Of a stretch of DNA of 9,013 bases, positions 7,046-9,013 are shown piece by piece (the first letter of the stretch is position 1; every line of letters begins with the position of its first letter). A model generated the notes under the pieces. It was not told the origin of the DNA and did not search any database. It saw nothing but the letters and a program-made list of their open reading frames with translations. Source of the stretch: an uncultured Clostridium sp. (lineage in GTDB: Bacteria; Bacillota_A; Clostridia; Lachnospirales; Lachnospiraceae); contig USQV01000021.1 of NCBI GenBank assembly GCA_900556965.1, positions 1 to 9,013 on the forward strand. Reading direction: 5' to 3'. Position numbers and translations under genes: made by a program.

Positions 7046-9013
7046 ATGGCGAATAGTCTTGTTATCGTAGAATCTCCTGCAAAGGTAAAAACAATAAAGA
7101 AATTTTTAGGAACAAATTACGAGGTGGATGCTTCGGGCGGACATGTACGCGATTTGCCGAAAAGCCAGCTCGGTATTGATGTAGAGCACGACTATGAGCC
7201 AAAATATATTACGATCCGCGGCAAGGGCGATATCCTTGCCAAGCTGAGAAAAGAGGTCAAAAAGGCAGATAAGATCTATCTGGCAACTGACCCTGACCGT
7301 GAAGGAGAAGCCATTTCATGGCATCTGATGAAAGCCCTTAAGCTCGATGAGGTCAAGGATAAAAAGGTTTACAGGATCAGCTTTAACGAGATCACCAAAA
7401 ATGCCGTCAAGGCTTCGCTAAAGGCTCCGAGAGATATTGATATGGATCTTGTTGATGCCCAGCAGGCACGAAGGATCTTAGATCGTATGGTAGGCTACAG
7501 CATCAGCCCGATCCTCTGGGAAAAGGTAAAGAGGGGCTTAAGTGCGGGGCGCGTTCAGTCTGTGGCATTGCGGATGATCTGCGACAGGGAGGATGAAATC
7601 GCATCGTTTATCCCGGAGGAATACTGGAGTCTGGATGCCCTTTTAAAGCTTCCGGGAGTGAAAAAACCGGCAGCAGCCAAATTCCACAAAACAGCAGACG
7701 GAAAAACAGAGATCCGCAGCAGAGAGGAACTGGAAAAGATCGAAGCTTCCCTTGAGGGTCAGAAATATATTGTTTCAGATGTAAAGAGCGGAGAGAGGAT
7801 GAAAAAGCCGCCGCTTCCGTTTACGACCAGTACGCTGCAGCAGGAGGCCTCCAAGGCGCTGAATTTTTCCACCCAGAAGACCATGCGTCTGGCCCAGCAG
7901 CTGTATGAGGGTGTTGATGTAAAGGGACACGGTACCATCGGTCTTATCACATATCTCCGTACAGATTCCACGCGTATTGCGGAAGAAGCAGATGAAACAG
8001 CAAGAAAGTTTATTGAAGAACAATACGGAAGCAGGTACGTTCTCAACCGGGATAATGAAAAGAAGGCGGGCGCAAAGATCCAGGATGCCCACGAGGCGAT
8101 CCGCCCTACCAATATTGAGCTTACTCCGGTGAAGGTCAAGGAATCCCTCTCGAGAGATCAGTTCCGCTTATATCAGCTTATCTGGAAGCGCTTTGCGGCC
8201 AGCCGTATGTCGAATGCGGTCTATGAAACCTCATCCGTTAAGATCGATGCAGGCGGAAACGAGTTTACGATGTCTGCGTCAAGGATCAAGTTTGACGGCT
8301 TTATGTCTGTATATATGGAGGCGGACGAAAAGGAAGAAAAGAGCCAGAAGCTGGAAGGTCTGCAAAAGGGTGAGGAGCTGGAGCTTTCAGAGCTTTCCGG
8401 CGCCCAGCATTTTACGCAGCCGCCTGCCCATTATACCGAAGCCTCTCTTGTCAAGGTCATGGAGGAACAGGGGATCGGTCGTCCGAGTACGTATGCCCCG
8501 ACGATCACCACGATCCTCGCAAGAAGATATATAACAAAAGAGAACAAAAACTTATACGTTACAGAGCTGGGAGAGGTGGTCAACCGGATCATGAAGCAGT
8601 GCTTCCCCAGTATCGTCGATATTACCTTTACGGCCAATCTGGAATATCTTCTGGACAGCGTGGGAGAGGGACATACCGATTGGAAGACCGTCGTTCGGAA
8701 CTTTTATCCGGATCTTATGGAAGCAGTCAATGAGGCGAAGGCCACACTGGAGACCGTACACATCGCCGATGAAGAATCCGATGAGATCTGTGAGCTCTGC
8801 GGAAGGCGGATGGTCATCAAATACGGCCCTCATGGAAAATTCCTTGCCTGCCCCGGCTTTCCGGAATGTAAAAATACAAAGCCATATCTGGAGAAGACCG
8901 GTATCCCGTGTCCGAAATGCGGAAAAGAAGTCATTATCAGAAAAACTAAGAAGGGAAGAAAATTCTACGGATGTGAGGGCAATCCGGAGTGTGACTTTAT
9001 GTCGTGGCAAAAG
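7046..9013 (+). CDS. topA: DNA topoisomerase I (type IA), partial (C-terminus off window)
   Basis: 656 codons are open to the right edge from ATG 7046, with GTGAGG (7033-7038) overlapping the dprA stop as ribosome binding site. The N-terminal TOPRIM domain has VIVESPAK with catalytic Glu9 and ATDPDREGEA with D82, D84 and E86 as Mg-binding acids. LSAGRVQSVALR (165-176) is the type IA signature. GLITYLRTDSTR holds the active-site Tyr303 (TAT at 7952-7954) and Arg305. HEAIRPT and GIGRPSTYAPTI follow. Near the end come two four-cysteine zinc ribbons: the first from C582-x2-C585 and the second from CPKC to C-x5-C close to the last residue seen. The enzyme relaxes negative supercoils by single-strand passage through a 5'-phosphotyrosine intermediate. 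No lesion is seen. It is tightly linked to dprA, an arrangement common in Firmicutes. Confidence 0.97.
   Translation, partial: MANSLVIVESPAKVKTIKKFLGTNYEVDASGGHVRDLPKSQLGIDVEHDYEPKYITIRGKGDILAKLRKEVKKADKIYLATDPDREGEAISWHLMKALKLDEVKDKKVYRISFNEITKNAVKASLKAPRDIDMDLVDAQQARRILDRMVGYSISPILWEKVKRGLSAGRVQSVALRMICDREDEIASFIPEEYWSLDALLKLPGVKKPAAAKFHKTADGKTEIRSREELEKIEASLEGQKYIVSDVKSGERMKKPPLPFTTSTLQQEASKALNFSTQKTMRLAQQLYEGVDVKGHGTIGLITYLRTDSTRIAEEADETARKFIEEQYGSRYVLNRDNEKKAGAKIQDAHEAIRPTNIELTPVKVKESLSRDQFRLYQLIWKRFAASRMSNAVYETSSVKIDAGGNEFTMSASRIKFDGFMSVYMEADEKEEKSQKLEGLQKGEELELSELSGAQHFTQPPAHYTEASLVKVMEEQGIGRPSTYAPTITTILARRYITKENKNLYVTELGEVVNRIMKQCFPSIVDITFTANLEYLLDSVGEGHTDWKTVVRNFYPDLMEAVNEAKATLETVHIADEESDEICELCGRRMVIKYGPHGKFLACPGFPECKNTKPYLEKTGIPCPKCGKEVIIRKTKKGRKFYGCEGNPECDFMSWQK

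Noticed and set aside
7759..8139. Minus-strand open frames inside topA
   Set aside because: They are shadows of the high-quality topA coding frame, which contains the active-site tyrosine region at this place.

Overview
The window looks like a chromosomal segment from a Gram-positive anaerobe of the class Clostridia, probably a Lachnospiraceae-type gut bacterium. This is inferred from the gene families, the strong AGGAGG-type ribosome binding sites, the roughly balanced base composition and the comM-dprA-topA order. I cannot name genus or species from sequence reading alone.

Left part (1-3029): the remains of a nitrogenase-like locus. A cysteine-rich HypB/CobW-type GTPase runs leftward off the window edge. 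Across a 190-bp divergent promoter region with two N6-spaced inverted repeats lies a Crp/Fnr-family regulator reading rightward. It is followed by a NifH-like ATPase gene and the first ~57 codons of a nitrogenase component-1-like gene. The GTPase (as far as visible) and the regulator are intact. The nifH-like gene carries two independent lesions: a perfect 13-bp tandem duplication that shifts the frame at codon ~35, and an amber TAG where relatives have a Glu codon. Removing the 13 bp and reading the TAG as a sense codon gives a clean 251-residue NifH-like protein. The component-1-like gene is cut after the '[18 protein letters not shown]' region and joined in frame to the C-terminal ~190 residues of ornithine carbamoyltransferase (argF), giving a 250-residue chimera. 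The simplest reading is a deletion that removed the rest of the nitrogenase-like operon and the front of argF. An assembly chimera is the alternative.

Middle (3030-4331): a weak terminator-like hairpin and an extended -10 promoter precede a complete alpha/beta-hydrolase of the lysophospholipase/monoacylglycerol lipase type. A perfect 11-bp inverted repeat without a U-tract follows it.

Right part (4332-9013): three housekeeping genes for DNA processing on the + strand: comM (YifB, AAA+ Mg-chelatase-like, TTG start), dprA (DNA-processing/RecA-loading protein) and topA (DNA topoisomerase I, running off the right edge inside its zinc-ribbon tail). These are intact and ordinary. ComM and DprA act on incoming single-stranded DNA during transformation in bacteria that have been studied. 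TopA relaxes negative supercoils.

I found no CRISPR array, tRNA, rRNA, transposase or phage gene. The item of greatest interest is the decayed nitrogenase-like locus and its in-frame fusion with argF. I do not see a complete undescribed system in working state.
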